From: Pelomonas sp. Root1237
GTDB lineage: Bacteria; Pseudomonadota; Gammaproteobacteria; Burkholderiales; Burkholderiaceae_C
Assembly: GCF_001425055.1 (NCBI RefSeq)
Contig: NZ_LMDK01000012.1
Span: 442,400-506,399, forward strand
DNA: 64,000 bases
Direction of reading: 5' to 3'
This document shows, piece after piece, positions 17,962-26,441 of the stretch; within the stretch, counting starts at the first letter, position 1, and each line of letters starts with the position of its first letter. A program made the position numbers and the translations under genes. The notes beneath the pieces were generated by a model that worked only from the letters and a program-made list of their open reading frames with translations, was not told the origin of the DNA and did not search any database.

Positions 17962-18687
17962 TCAGACTCCCAGATACTGGTGGATCAGGTGCGGCTGACT
18001 GCGGATGGCGTCGGAATCTCCGCTCCAGACGACGCGGCCCTTCTCGACGACGTAGTGGCGGTCCGCCAGGTCCAGCAGTCGGTTGATGTTCTTGTCGATG
18101 ATGATCAGGGCGAGGCCTTCCGCCTTCAGCTGCCGGATGGTTCGCCAGATCTCGTCGCGGATGACCGGTGCCAGGCCTTCGGTGGCCTCGTCCAGCACCA
18201 CCAGGCGCGGGTTGGTCATCAGCGCCCGACCAATGGCCAGCATCTGTTGCTCGCCGCCCGAAAGCTGCGAGCCAAGGTTGGTGCGGCGCTCCTTCAGCCG
18301 AGGGAACAGCGCGTAGATGCCGTCCAGCGTCCATGCCTTCGCCGGCCCTGAGGCCGCAGGCCCTCGGGCGGTCGCCACGAGGTTCTCCTCGACCGACAGT
18401 TCCGTGAAGATCTGCCGGCCCTCGGGCACCAGTGCCAGGCCTTGCCGGGCGATGCGATGGGGCGCCCGGCCATTGGCCCGCTCGCCGGCCACGGTGATGT
18501 CTCCGGCGAGGCAGGGCAGCATGCCGAACAGGCATTTGACGGTGGTGGACCTGCCCATGCCATTGCGACCCAGCAAGGTGACGACCTCGCCCGGCCGGAC
18601 GTCGAAGGACATGTCGAAGAGCACCTGGGCACGGCCGTAGCCCGCCTGCAGGCCGCGAACGGACAGATACGGCTTGCGTTCATTCAT
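17962..18687 (-). CDS. LivF-type ABC transporter ATPase with altered Walker A
   Basis: A 241-residue ATPase of the branched-chain amino acid (LivF) family, part of the importer inside the salicylate operon. The signature LSGGEQQML and Walker B LVVLDE are intact. Walker A reads GRNGMGRST, with arginine (residue 46, codon at 18550-18552, AGG) in place of the nearly invariant catalytic lysine. The switch region reads LIIIDKN. Its ATG overlaps the LivG-type stop by four bases. The partner ATPase has a normal Walker A, so the heterodimer may have one impaired site, or a single-base sequence error could be responsible. Confidence 0.88.
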   Translation of the reverse strand: MNERKPYLSVRGLQAGYGRAQVLFDMSFDVRPGEVVTLLGRNGMGRSTTVKCLFGMLPCLAGDITVAGERANGRAPHRIARQGLALVPEGRQIFTELSVEENLVATARGPAASGPAKAWTLDGIYALFPRLKERRTNLGSQLSGGEQQMLAIGRALMTNPRLVVLDEATEGLAPVIRDEIWRTIRQLKAEGLALIIIDKNINRLLDLADRHYVVEKGRVVWSGDSDAIRSQPHLIHQYLGV

Positions 18688-19436
18688 ACCGTCTCCTCGC
18701 CCAGGTACACGGCGCGCACCTCGGGGTGATTGCGGATCTCGTCCGGCGTCCCGGTGAACATCACGCGCCCGTAGACCAGCACGGTGATGCGGTCCGCCAG
18801 CGAGAACACGGCGTTCATGTCGTGCTCGACCAGGACGATGGTGTAGCGACCTTTCAGCTGCTGCAGCAGTGCCATGACGGCGATGGACTCCTGCGCGCTC
18901 ATGCCGGCCATCGGTTCGTCCAGCAGCAGCAGGGAGGGCTGGGCCGCCAAGGCCATTGCCAGCTCCAGCTGGCGGCGCTGGCCGTAGGCGAGCTCGCCGG
19001 CCGGCGAGCCGTGCTGAGCCGACAGCCCAGACAGGCCGATGGCCTCCTCGGCAGCGGTGCGCGCGGCCACGTCATCGAGCAGTGGACGCCAGAAGCGCCA
19101 GGGCTGGCGCGCAACGGCCATTGCCGCCAGCGTCGCGTTCTCCAGCACCGTGAACTCCTCGAAGATCGACGTGATCTGGTAGGAGCGCAGCAGCCCGGCA
19201 CGCGCCCGGCGGTCCATGCTGTGCCCGGTGACGTCGCGCCCGTCGAAATGCACGCGGCCTTCAAGCGGGCGCAACTCGCCACTGAGCTGGTTGATCAGCG
19301 TCGTCTTGCCGGCGCCATTGGGCCCGATGACGGCGTGCAACTCGCCGGGCCGGATGTCCAGCGACACGCTGTCCGTCACCAGCAGCGAGCCGTAGCGCAT
19401 CACCAGGCGGTCTGTTCTGAGTGCGGAGGCGGCCAT
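18684..19436 (-). CDS. LivG-type ABC transporter ATPase
   Basis: A 250-residue ATPase of the LivG family. It has Walker A GPNGAGKTT near residue 38, the Q-loop segment RSYQITSIFEEFTV, the signature ELAYGQRRQLE, Walker B LLLLDEP and the H-switch VLVEHD. The start at 19436 shares one base with the LivM-type stop (TGATG). A longer frame overlaps that permease gene and is rejected. It powers uptake of the aromatic or carboxylate substrate recognised by the binding protein at 21376-22533. The paired ATPase downstream has a substituted Walker A lysine. Confidence 0.92.
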   Translation of the reverse strand: MAASALRTDRLVMRYGSLLVTDSVSLDIRPGELHAVIGPNGAGKTTLINQLSGELRPLEGRVHFDGRDVTGHSMDRRARAGLLRSYQITSIFEEFTVLENATLAAMAVARQPWRFWRPLLDDVAARTAAEEAIGLSGLSAQHGSPAGELAYGQRRQLELAMALAAQPSLLLLDEPMAGMSAQESIAVMALLQQLKGRYTIVLVEHDMNAVFSLADRITVLVYGRVMFTGTPDEIRNHPEVRAVYLGEETV

Positions 19437-20431
19437 CACGCATGCCCCTTCTGAATGGCCTGAACGACAGGGCCGGCAGCGGCCGGCTTGTGCAGGCGCT
19501 GCAGCAGGCCGGTGAGCCCTCCACGCCCCAGCAAGGCCATCAGCACGATGAGCGGGCCGAAGACGATCATCCAGTGCTCGGTATAGCCCTTGAGCAACTC
19601 CTCCACGCCCAGGAAGACCACCGCGCCCAGCACGGGGCCGAACACCGTGCCCATGCCGCCCAGCACCACCATGACGATCAGGTCGCCGGAGACCGTCCAG
19701 GCCATCGTGCTCGGCGAGGCATAGGCGTTCATGTTCGCCAGCAGCAGGCCGGCGAGCCCGCAGATGGCGCCCGACAGCACGAAGGCGGCCAGCTGCACGC
19801 GGCGCGGCGCCAGGCCGATGGCCTGCACCCGGCGTGCGTTCTGGCGCGCACCACGCAAGGCCATGCCGAAGGGCGACAGGCGCAGCCTGGCCACCCACAG
19901 GGTCAACAGCGCCAGCAGCACCCAGGCCGTGCCGTAGAGCACCGGCGAAGCACCGAGATCGATGCCGGCGCCGAAGCGGCTGGTCGTCGCGATGGCCAGG
20001 CCATCGTCGCCGCCGTACTGCTTCAGGCTGACCAGCAGAAAGTAGCCCATCTGCGCGAAGGCCAGCGTGATCATGATGAAGGACATGCCCGAGGTCCTCA
20101 GGCTGATGGCCCCGACCGCCAGCGCGACGAGGCTGCACACGCCCAGGCTGATCAACAGATGCACCCAGCCGCTGTCGATGCCATGCGCCGCGGGCAACGC
20201 CACGGCATAGCTGCCCAGGCCGAGGAATAGCGCATGGCCGAAGCTGACCAGCCCGCCGAAACCCAGCGCCACGTTGAGCGCCGAGGCGGCGATGGCGTAG
20301 ATGAGGATGCGTGTGAAAAAGGAGGTCCAGAACGGCTGGCCCGTTGCCTGGGCAACGAAAGGCACGGCCAGCAGACCCGCGAACAGAAGCAGCGGAACCA
20401 GCGTGGCCGGCCGCGAATAGGCAGTGGACAT
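19436..20431 (-). CDS. LivM-type ABC transporter permease
   Basis: A 331-residue inner-membrane permease of the LivM family with about 9-10 hydrophobic segments and the conserved LNVALGFGGLVSFGHALF stretch near residue 55. The ATG at 20431 is preferred to a GTG six bases further upstream because the CGGAGA ribosome-binding site sits at proper distance only from the ATG. It forms the membrane channel with the LivH-type permease encoded 13 bases upstream. Confidence 0.9.
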   Translation of the reverse strand: MSTAYSRPATLVPLLLFAGLLAVPFVAQATGQPFWTSFFTRILIYAIAASALNVALGFGGLVSFGHALFLGLGSYAVALPAAHGIDSGWVHLLISLGVCSLVALAVGAISLRTSGMSFIMITLAFAQMGYFLLVSLKQYGGDDGLAIATTSRFGAGIDLGASPVLYGTAWVLLALLTLWVARLRLSPFGMALRGARQNARRVQAIGLAPRRVQLAAFVLSGAICGLAGLLLANMNAYASPSTMAWTVSGDLIVMVVLGGMGTVFGPVLGAVVFLGVEELLKGYTEHWMIVFGPLIVLMALLGRGGLTGLLQRLHKPAAAGPVVQAIQKGHA

Positions 20432-20444
20432 CGTCACTCTCCGA

Positions 20445-21365
20445 TCAGGCGCGTCGAGCCGGGAACAGCCCCTGCGGCTTCAACGCCAGCACCAGGGCCA
20501 TCAACAGGTAAACGCTCATCGATGCCAGCGCCGGGCCGGCCGCATCGGCGATGGAACGTTCGGCGATCTGGCGCAGCAGCAAGGGCAGCAGCACGCGACC
20601 AAAGGTGTCGACCACGCCGACGATCATGGCCGCGTAGAGGGCGCCCTTCACCGAGCCGATGCCGCCGATGACGATGACGACCAGGGTGGTGATGAGCACG
20701 GGCTCGCCCATGCCCGACTGCACCGAAAGCACCGGCCCTGCCATGGCACCCGCTAACCCGGCCAACGCGGCGCCCAGCCCGAACAGCACCGCGTTGAGCA
20801 AGCCGATGTTGACGCCGAGCGCGGACACCAGCTGCGGGTACTGCGCGCCGGCGCGTATCAGCATGCCCAGGCGCGTCTTGTGGATCACCAGGTGCGACCC
20901 CACCGCCACGGCCAACCCGACCGCGATGATCGCGAAACGGTAGGCGGGATAGGTGAAGCCGAACAGGTTCACGGTGCCGTCAAGCACCTGCGGCACCTGG
21001 ACGAAGAGCGGCTGCGGCCCCCAGACCATGCGCACCAGCTCGTTGAAGAACATCACGAGGCCGAAGGTCGCCAGCACGTGGTCGAGGTGGTCGCGTCGGT
21101 ACAGGCGCGAGACGATCACCACCTCAAGCGCAATGCCGACCACCAGCGCCCCACCGGCCGCCGCCAGCAGCGCCAGCGCGAACGAATCGGTGGCGCCATA
21201 GGCCAGCGCCCCGGCATAGGCCCCGAGCATGTAGAGCGAACCATGCGCCAGGTTGACGAAGCTCATGATGCCGAACACCAGCGTCAGGCCGGCAGCGAGC
21301 AGGAAGAGCAGCACCCCGTATTGCAGCCCGTTGAGCAGCTGCGCCAGCAGCAGCGTGGCATTCAT
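20445..21365 (-). CDS. LivH-type ABC transporter permease
   Basis: A 306-residue permease of the LivH family with eight or so membrane segments. It begins MNATLLLAQLLNGLQYGVLL, and the conserved FGIMSFVNLAHGSLYMLGAY region is near residue 31. It pairs with the LivM-type protein. It follows the binding-protein gene by ten bases. Its place inside a salicylate/gentisate operon suggests uptake of salicylate or a related aromatic acid, since amino acid transport would have no obvious role here. Confidence 0.9.
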   Translation of the reverse strand: MNATLLLAQLLNGLQYGVLLFLLAAGLTLVFGIMSFVNLAHGSLYMLGAYAGALAYGATDSFALALLAAAGGALVVGIALEVVIVSRLYRRDHLDHVLATFGLVMFFNELVRMVWGPQPLFVQVPQVLDGTVNLFGFTYPAYRFAIIAVGLAVAVGSHLVIHKTRLGMLIRAGAQYPQLVSALGVNIGLLNAVLFGLGAALAGLAGAMAGPVLSVQSGMGEPVLITTLVVIVIGGIGSVKGALYAAMIVGVVDTFGRVLLPLLLRQIAERSIADAAGPALASMSVYLLMALVLALKPQGLFPARRA

Positions 21366-21375
21366 GCCCGGCCCC

Positions 21376-22533
21376 TCAAGGCAGCGGGCATTGCTGCCCG
21401 TACGGGTCGGCGTGAGCGCTCAGCGGCGTGCCGACCAGGCGCGTCGCGATCTTGCCCGCGTCGCGCCAGGTCTCGAAGGCGTAGTAGTTCTGCACCGGCA
21501 TGTTGTTCTTGCCGAAGCGGAACGGGCCGCGCACCGACTTGAACTCGCTGCCCGCCGCCTTGACCGCCGCGGCCAGCTTCTTGGGGTCGCCGCCTGACTT
21601 GCGCAGGGCTGCATCGAGCAGCTGGGCCGCGTCATAGCCGGTGGCGGCATACAGGCTGGGCGTGCGCTTGTACTTGGCCTGGAAGGCGGCGACGAAGGCC
21701 TTGTTCTCGGGGCTGTCCAGCGACGCGTCATACATGGCGCCGCTGATGGCGCCGACCGCCGCGTCGCGCAGCGAAGGCAGGGTGGTGCCGTCCACGGTGA
21801 ACACCGAGTACAGCGGCAGCTTGCCCATCAGGCCGGCCTGGCTCATCTGCTTGACGAAGTTGATGCCCATGCCGCCGGGGTAGAAGACGAACACCGCGTC
21901 CGGCGCCGCCGCCTGCAGCTGCGCGATCTCGGCCGAGTAGTCGGGCTGGTTGACCTGGGTGAACACCTCGTCGACCACCTGGCCCTTGTAGTAGCGCTTG
22001 AAGCCGGCCAGCATGTCCTTGCCGGCCTGGTAGTTGGGGGCCATCAGGTAGACCCGCTTGATGCCCTTGTCCTGGGCGAACTTGCCCATGGCCTCTGCGG
22101 AGCCGTCGTTCTGCCAGGCCATCGAGAAGATGTTGGCCTTGCACTGCGCGCCGGCCAGCGGCGAGGGGCCGGCGTTGGTGGCAATGGCCACCACGCCCGA
22201 CTCGACCAGCCTGGGCAGGCTGCCCATCAACACGTTGGAGAAGGACAGGCCAACGATGGCATCGACCTTGTCCTTGTCGATCAGCTTGCGAACGGCCTGC
22301 TGGCCGATCTCGGGCTTGAGCTGGTCGTCTTCCTTCAGCAGCGTGAGCGGCTGGCCGCCGAGCTTGCCGCCGAGCTGCTCGACAGCGAGATTGAAGCCGT
22401 CGACCTGGTCCTGCCCGACGAGGGCCTGCGGCCCGGAAAGCGGCGCCACCAGGCCGATGACGGCCGCTTGCGCTGCGCCAGCAACGGCCAGCGCAGTGGC
22501 GCCCAGGATGATCATCTTGGATGTCGTGCTCAT
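21376..22533 (-). CDS. ABC transporter substrate-binding protein, Liv/aromatic-acid type
   Basis: A 385-residue periplasmic protein of the branched-chain amino acid binding superfamily (type I fold). The signal peptide MSTTSKMIILGATALAVAGA ends with AQA around residue 23. The mature chain begins with VIGLVAPLSGPQALVGQDQV. Family members include binding proteins for aromatic acids such as benzoate. The ATG at 22533 has a GGAGA site seven bases upstream, and a longer frame extends into the ferredoxin gene and is rejected. Its location directly after nagAb suggests a salicylate or gentisate ligand. Confidence 0.9.
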   Translation of the reverse strand: MSTTSKMIILGATALAVAGAAQAAVIGLVAPLSGPQALVGQDQVDGFNLAVEQLGGKLGGQPLTLLKEDDQLKPEIGQQAVRKLIDKDKVDAIVGLSFSNVLMGSLPRLVESGVVAIATNAGPSPLAGAQCKANIFSMAWQNDGSAEAMGKFAQDKGIKRVYLMAPNYQAGKDMLAGFKRYYKGQVVDEVFTQVNQPDYSAEIAQLQAAAPDAVFVFYPGGMGINFVKQMSQAGLMGKLPLYSVFTVDGTTLPSLRDAAVGAISGAMYDASLDSPENKAFVAAFQAKYKRTPSLYAATGYDAAQLLDAALRKSGGDPKKLAAAVKAAGSEFKSVRGPFRFGKNNMPVQNYYAFETWRDAGKIATRLVGTPLSAHADPYGQQCPLP

Positions 22534-22556
22534 GCTTGTCTCCTTGTAGTAGTGGG

Positions 22557-22874
22557 TCAGTCGATCTGCAGATAAACGCGCTGGCCGTCGATCTTCACGG
22601 GGTAGCTGCGCAGGGCCTCGGTGACCGGCTCGCACATCGGGCGCCCGTCGCGAACGTCGAACTTGCCCTGGTGCAGCGGGCACTCGATCTCGTGGCCGTC
22701 CAGGAAGCCGTCGCACAGCCGCGCATGGCCATGCGTGCAGATGTTGTCGGTGGCGTACACCTCGTCGCCGACGGTGTAGACGGCGATGTCGCGGCCCGCG
22801 ACCGCGACGCCGATCACGTCGTCGGCAGGCAGCTGATCGCGACCCAGGGCGTCGATCCAGTTGTCATGGCTCAT
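22557..22874 (-). CDS. nagAb: Rieske [2Fe-2S] ferredoxin of salicylate 5-hydroxylase
   Basis: A 105-residue ferredoxin with the Rieske ligands Cys46, His48, Cys65 and His68 (CTHGH and CPLHQG). It carries electrons from the reductase NagAa to the hydroxylase NagGH. ATG at 22874 is chosen because it gives normal family length and lies 11 bases after nagH. In naphthalene degraders the same ferredoxin also serves naphthalene dioxygenase, but no such dioxygenase genes are present here. Confidence 0.93.
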   Translation of the reverse strand: MSHDNWIDALGRDQLPADDVIGVAVAGRDIAVYTVGDEVYATDNICTHGHARLCDGFLDGHEIECPLHQGKFDVRDGRPMCEPVTEALRSYPVKIDGQRVYLQID

Positions 22875-22885
22875 GGGCGTCGCTT

Positions 22886-23368
22886 TCAGATGGGATAGAT
22901 GATGGAGTTCGGGATCATTTCGCTGTCGTAGATGCACTCGCGCGACGCGAACTTGAAGCCGCCCGGCGTGCGCACGACCACGTCGATATAGCGCCCGACG
23001 TTGAACACGGTGCTGGCCTCGGACAGCTTGGTGCGCAGCACCGCGTAGTTCGCTTCGGACTCGATGCAGTCGGCTTCAGCGCGGCGCACCACGGGCGCAC
23101 CGACGATGTGGCGCTGGTAGTAGGGGTCGTGGAACAGCGTCTCCTTGATGCCGTAGACCCTGTCCTTGAGCATGCCCTTGCTGGTGAAGGCCAGCGTGGC
23201 CAGCGGGAAGCCGCGCTCATGGTTTTCGCGTGGCTGCAGGCGGTAGACGCAGTCGTCGACGAAGAACTCGGGCCAGAGGTCCCAGTTGCCGGAGTCGACG
23301 GCGGCGGCGTAGTCGGCGTACAGCTGGCTGAGTGCCAGCCAGTCCTCGAAGTTGATGGATGCGGCCAT
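22886..23368 (-). CDS. nagH: Salicylate 5-hydroxylase, small (beta) subunit
   Basis: A 160-residue ring-hydroxylating dioxygenase beta-subunit family protein with the typical SNTF2-like fold pattern ([20 protein letters not shown] near residue 8). It has no metal ligands and is a structural partner of NagG. Its start lies three bases after the nagG stop. Together they insert one oxygen at C5 of salicylate to give gentisate. Confidence 0.92.
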   Translation of the reverse strand: MAASINFEDWLALSQLYADYAAAVDSGNWDLWPEFFVDDCVYRLQPRENHERGFPLATLAFTSKGMLKDRVYGIKETLFHDPYYQRHIVGAPVVRRAEADCIESEANYAVLRTKLSEASTVFNVGRYIDVVVRTPGGFKFASRECIYDSEMIPNSIIYPI

Positions 23369-23371
23369 GGC

Positions 23372-24631
23372 TCAGTCCTCCATCACCTGGCGCCAGTAGC
23401 GGTACATGCCGCGTATCAGCGTCTCGGTGACCATGTGCTCCGTGTCCTCGACCTCGCGCCCGCCCAGCTCGGCCAGCGTGCGGTGGAAGGGCTTGCTCTC
23501 GAACGCCTGCTGCGAGAACTCGATCACCTCGCCGTCATCGGCCGAGACGAAGCCAGCCGGGCCGAACAGGTTGGATTGGCGCAGGCGCCGCTGGGTCATC
23601 TCCTCGGTGTCGTCCTCGTAGCCGAAATGGGTCCAGACGAAGTCGAAGCTGCCGTGGCCGCTGGGCTGGATGTGGCGGGTCGACACGCTGTTGACCTGCT
23701 GCTGCAGGATGACGCTCGGGAAGATCGTCGTCATCACCGCAGTCGGCCCGCCCCACCAGGGCTCCGGGACGATGTCCAGGAAGCTCGGGTCGTGCAGCTG
23801 CATGGTCTCCTTGAAGCTGGAGACCTGGGTCACCTGCTCCGACTTGCCGGCGCTGCCGCGCGTCGAGATCATGGACGCATGGCGATGGTGGTCGTCCATG
23901 CGGAGTTGCGACTTGTTGTCGGCGCGCCAGAGCCCGAAGGTGACGAACCAGGTGTGCAGCAGGCCCGGGTGATACGGGTCCTTGATGTTCTCCTGCATCA
24001 GCTTCCAGTTGCCCGGGATGCGCTGGCGGTTGTAGCCGAGGATCTTGAGCTTGCGGCCGTTGAACATGCGGTCGAAGTAGCCCAGGATGGTCGGGCCCAT
24101 GAAGTCCTCGAAGGACTCGACGTCAGGATCGAACGAGGCGAACACCACGCCGCCGCGCACGGCAACCTTGAGCTTGGTCAGCGCATGGTCGCTGGTCTTG
24201 AAGTCCGCCGGCATGCCGCCGTGCACCTGGCCGTCCTGCTTGATGCCGCGCCGGAACGGCACGCCCTGCAGGTCGCCCTTGAGCGTGTAGCTCCACTGGT
24301 GGTAGGGGCAGACGAACTCCTTGCGGTTGCCGTGCCGCTCGCGGCAAAAGCGCATGCCGCGATGCGCGCAGACGTTCTCGATCACGTTGATCGCGCCGTC
24401 GTTGTCGCGCGCCATGATGACCGATCGCTCACCGATGACGGTGCGCTTGAAGTCGCCCACGTTGGGCACCTCGGCCTCCAGGCCGACGTAGCACCAGTGG
24501 CCCTTGTAGAAGAAGCGCTCCAGCTCGCGTTGGTAGAGCTGCTCACTGGTGTAGGCCAGGAAGGGGATGCGGGAGCTCCCCTCGCCTTCCCACCGGGCCT
24601 CGGTCGGGAAGATGGTGGACGTGTCGGCCAT
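23372..24631 (-). CDS. nagG: Salicylate 5-hydroxylase, large (alpha) subunit
   Basis: A 419-residue Rieske non-haem iron oxygenase alpha subunit. Rieske ligands are Cys88, His90, Cys108 and His111 (CAHRG and CPYHQW). The mononuclear iron site has His221 and His226 in DPYHPGLLH, with Asp218 as the bridging residue. The family and the neighbouring genes fit NagG, which converts salicylate to gentisate. A strong AAGGAGA site precedes the ATG. It follows nagK by 33 bases. Confidence 0.93.
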   Translation of the reverse strand: MADTSTIFPTEARWEGEGSSRIPFLAYTSEQLYQRELERFFYKGHWCYVGLEAEVPNVGDFKRTVIGERSVIMARDNDGAINVIENVCAHRGMRFCRERHGNRKEFVCPYHQWSYTLKGDLQGVPFRRGIKQDGQVHGGMPADFKTSDHALTKLKVAVRGGVVFASFDPDVESFEDFMGPTILGYFDRMFNGRKLKILGYNRQRIPGNWKLMQENIKDPYHPGLLHTWFVTFGLWRADNKSQLRMDDHHRHASMISTRGSAGKSEQVTQVSSFKETMQLHDPSFLDIVPEPWWGGPTAVMTTIFPSVILQQQVNSVSTRHIQPSGHGSFDFVWTHFGYEDDTEEMTQRRLRQSNLFGPAGFVSADDGEVIEFSQQAFESKPFHRTLAELGGREVEDTEHMVTETLIRGMYRYWRQVMED

Positions 24632-24664
24632 GCCTGTCTCCTTGTTGTTCTGGGCGCTCAGCCT

Positions 24665-25360
24665 TCAGGCCGTGACGCGCACTTCGATCTGCCCGAGGCC
24701 GGAGATCGCACCGAGCATCACGTCACCCGCCACCACGGCGTTCACGCCCTCCGGCGTGCCGGTCATCAGCACGTCACCGGGCTGCAGCTCCTCGAACTCG
24801 GACAGCACGGCAATCGACTCGGCCACGGACCAGATCAGCTTCGCGATGTCGGATGACTGGCGTGCCTGGCCGTTGACGGTCAGGCTGATGGCGGCTTCGG
24901 CGGGATGCCCGATGTCTGCGGCCCGATGGACCGCACCGATGGGCGCCGATTGGGAGAAGGACTTGCCGAACTCCCAGGGCCGGCCCTTGTCGCGGGCTTC
25001 GAGCTGCAGGTTGCGGCGCGTCATGTCCAGGCCGACGGCATAGCCGTAGACATGGTCGAGCGCCTGTGCGGCCGGGATGTTGCGCCCGCCCTTGCCCAGC
25101 ACCACGACGAGTTCGATCTCGTGGTGGTAGTTCTTGGTCTGCGGCGGATAGGGCACGCTCACCGGCGCGGCCGCGTCGACGACGGCGCTTGCCGGCTTCA
25201 TGAAGAAGAACGGCGCTTCGCGGTCCGGGTCCTTGCCCATCTCGCGGGCATGCGCGGCGTAGTTGCGGCCGACGCAGAAGACGCGATTCACGGCAACGCG
25301 CTCGTCGCTGTTGGCGATGGCGAGGGTGTGCAGCGGTGGGGCTTGGAGGGCGAGCTTCAT
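24665..25360 (-). CDS. nagK: Fumarylpyruvate hydrolase
   Basis: A 231-residue fumarylacetoacetate hydrolase family enzyme. It has GRNYAAHAREMG near residue 31 and metal ligands in the HHEIELVVVLGKGG stretch near residue 75. It should cleave fumarylpyruvate to fumarate and pyruvate, the last step of the glutathione-dependent gentisate route. An AAGGAC site precedes the start, 23 bases from the stop of nagI. The neighbours make NagK more likely than a fumarylacetoacetase of tyrosine breakdown. Confidence 0.92.
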   Translation of the reverse strand: MKLALQAPPLHTLAIANSDERVAVNRVFCVGRNYAAHAREMGKDPDREAPFFFMKPASAVVDAAAPVSVPYPPQTKNYHHEIELVVVLGKGGRNIPAAQALDHVYGYAVGLDMTRRNLQLEARDKGRPWEFGKSFSQSAPIGAVHRAADIGHPAEAAISLTVNGQARQSSDIAKLIWSVAESIAVLSEFEELQPGDVLMTGTPEGVNAVVAGDVMLGAISGLGQIEVRVTA

Positions 25361-25383
25361 GTGGGAGTCCTTGGGTCAGGGGT

Positions 25384-26430
25384 TCATTGGCGCTGTTCGC
25401 GAAACAGGCCTAGCGCCTGTTGCACGGGGCGGTCAGAAAAGCTGAACAGCAGGCTGTCGCGGTCCGCACGAAGCTGCAATGCGTGCCAGGACGGCACGAC
25501 GAAGACGTCGTTCTCCTGCATGCGCAGCGTCAGGTCGCCGATGCGCGCCTCGCCGCCGCCTTCCAGGCAGACGTAGACGGTGCTGTCGGTGCTGCGATAG
25601 GTATGGGTTTCGAAGCCGGCCGGCAGCCATTGCGCAAAGGCGCCGATGGTGGGCATGGGCGAGGCCCCCGTCGCCGGGTTCACGTAGCGCAGCTTGTGGC
25701 CCAGGTGCGCATCGATGTCGCCGCGCGAAACGCCTTGAAGCGCGGCGCGGGTGCGCTCGAACGGGTAGACGAAAACACGGGTGGGCTCCGCCAGCCGCGG
25801 CTGGTAGTCCACCGGCAGCATGTTGGCGCCATAGCGGGCCAAGGCATCGCCTTCAGGGCGGCGCAGCTGCTGGCTCGCGTTCTCGCTCTTCTCGGAGAAG
25901 CCGGCGTCAAGAAAGCGGACGATGGGGATGTCCAGCCCGTCCAGCCACACGACCGGATCGGTGCCGAGGTTGCCGTGGTCGTGGAAGGTCCAGGCCGGGG
26001 TGATGATGAAGTCGCCGCGGCGCATCGTCGTGCGCTCGCCGTCGACCGCGGTGTAGGCGCCTTCGCCATCGAGCACGAGGCGCAATGCCGACTGGGTGTG
26101 CCGATGCGCGGGTGCGACCTCGCCAGGAAGGATCAGCTGCAGGCCCGCGTACAGCGACTGCGTGATCGACGAATGGCCCCGTAGCGCCGGGTTCTCCAGG
26201 ATCAGCACGCGGCGCTCGGCTTCCTCGGCGGTGATGAGCCGGCCAGCCTCCATCACCTGCTCGCGCAGCTCCGCATAGCGCCACAGCGCTGCCTGCAAAG
26301 GCGAGCGGGGCTGCGGCGGCACCAGCGCGCCGAGTACCTCCCACAGCGGCGTCATGTTCTGGGTGCCGATTCGTTCGTAGAAGGTCGCGCGCGCGGCCCG
26401 CTGCTCGGCGCTCAAGGCGGCAGCATGCAT
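25384..26430 (-). CDS. nagI: Gentisate 1,2-dioxygenase
   Basis: A 348-residue bicupin ring-cleavage dioxygenase. Metal ligands in the N-terminal cupin are His109, His111 and His150 (PAHRHTQSA and WTFHDHGN). The second cupin, around residues 270-330, is less conserved. It opens gentisate between C1 and C2 to maleylpyruvate. ATG at 26430 is supported by a GAGGAGA site, while the longer frame runs into nagAa. It sits between the reductase gene and nagK, an order consistent with a dedicated salicylate operon. Confidence 0.93.
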   Translation of the reverse strand: MHAAALSAEQRAARATFYERIGTQNMTPLWEVLGALVPPQPRSPLQAALWRYAELREQVMEAGRLITAEEAERRVLILENPALRGHSSITQSLYAGLQLILPGEVAPAHRHTQSALRLVLDGEGAYTAVDGERTTMRRGDFIITPAWTFHDHGNLGTDPVVWLDGLDIPIVRFLDAGFSEKSENASQQLRRPEGDALARYGANMLPVDYQPRLAEPTRVFVYPFERTRAALQGVSRGDIDAHLGHKLRYVNPATGASPMPTIGAFAQWLPAGFETHTYRSTDSTVYVCLEGGGEARIGDLTLRMQENDVFVVPSWHALQLRADRDSLLFSFSDRPVQQALGLFREQRQ

Positions 26431-26441
26431 AAGGGGTCTCC

